Of a stretch of 38,730 nucleotides of DNA, positions 38,578 to 38,730 are shown piece after piece. Every line of letters begins with the position of its first letter. Position 1 is the first letter of the stretch. Origin of the DNA: Flavobacteriales bacterium. Its GTDB lineage: Bacteria > Bacteroidota > Bacteroidia > NS11-12g > UBA955. Under the pieces are notes generated by a model. That model made no database searches. It saw nothing but the letters and a program-made list of their open reading frames with translations, and was not told where the DNA came from. A program made the translations under genes and the position numbers. The stretch lies in the NCBI GenBank assembly GCA_024643755.1, contig JAHEMG010000010.1:1-38730 (forward strand), in the 5' to 3' direction.

Positions 38578-38730
38578 TTAAACGAGATTCAGCACCTGTT
38601 CTTTGATTTGTTCCAACTTTTCCTTCATCTGAACCACCGCCTGTTGCATAGGGAAATAGTTACTCTTCACCCCCATTGTATTCATTTCACGTCCCATTTC
38701 CTGGGCGATAAAATTCAACTTTCTTCCCAA
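38578..38730 (-). CDS. yicC: YicC/YloC family protein (C-terminal 50 aa, truncated by window edge)
   Basis: Hand translation: LGRKLNFIAQEMGREMNTMGVKSNYFPMQQAVVQMKEKLEQIKEQVLNLV*, the canonical YicC C-terminus. Not in the ORF track because it is open at the edge. Confidence 0.93.
   Translation of the reverse strand: MGRKLNFIAQEMGREMNTMGVKSNYFPMQQAVVQMKEKLEQIKEQVLNLV

Overview
Bacteroidota-type chromosomal window of about 38.7 kb. It is almost fully coding, mostly minus strand with a plus-strand block (about 16.0-32.5 kb), and has Bacteroidota-style -7 promoter motifs (TANNTTTG). Recognisable housekeeping genes are holB-like (delta'), lgt, HIT protein, greA, accC, serA-like, ccmB, prc/ctp, M49-like peptidase, secreted C1 peptidase, ald, alpha/beta hydrolase, waaA/kdtA, groES-groEL, ruvX, def, a UbiA prenyltransferase, DUF3109, purE, pssA and a truncated yicC. 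I saw no rRNA, tRNA, CRISPR array or IS element. The parts most worth a second look are: (i) a packed operon yicC - 743 aa - 675 aa - pssA - purE - DUF3109. Its two unknown proteins both look like a soluble domain followed by an outer-membrane beta-barrel. One resembles the erythromycin-esterase/ChaN-like family and the other may be a catalytically degenerate relative. (ii) a TonB-dependent receptor / 1302 aa T9SS-type cargo / PorV-PorQ-like triad with its own terminator and an upstream palindrome. (iii) an ECF sigma factor translationally coupled to a membrane protein with PKD-like and gliding-motility/T9SS type-B-like C-terminal regions, in the anti-sigma position. (iv) an AT-rich RhuM-Doc/Fic fusion inserted between groEL and ruvX. 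(v) a sigma-54-like promoter at groESL. All family calls come from motif recognition by eye; no database search was run.
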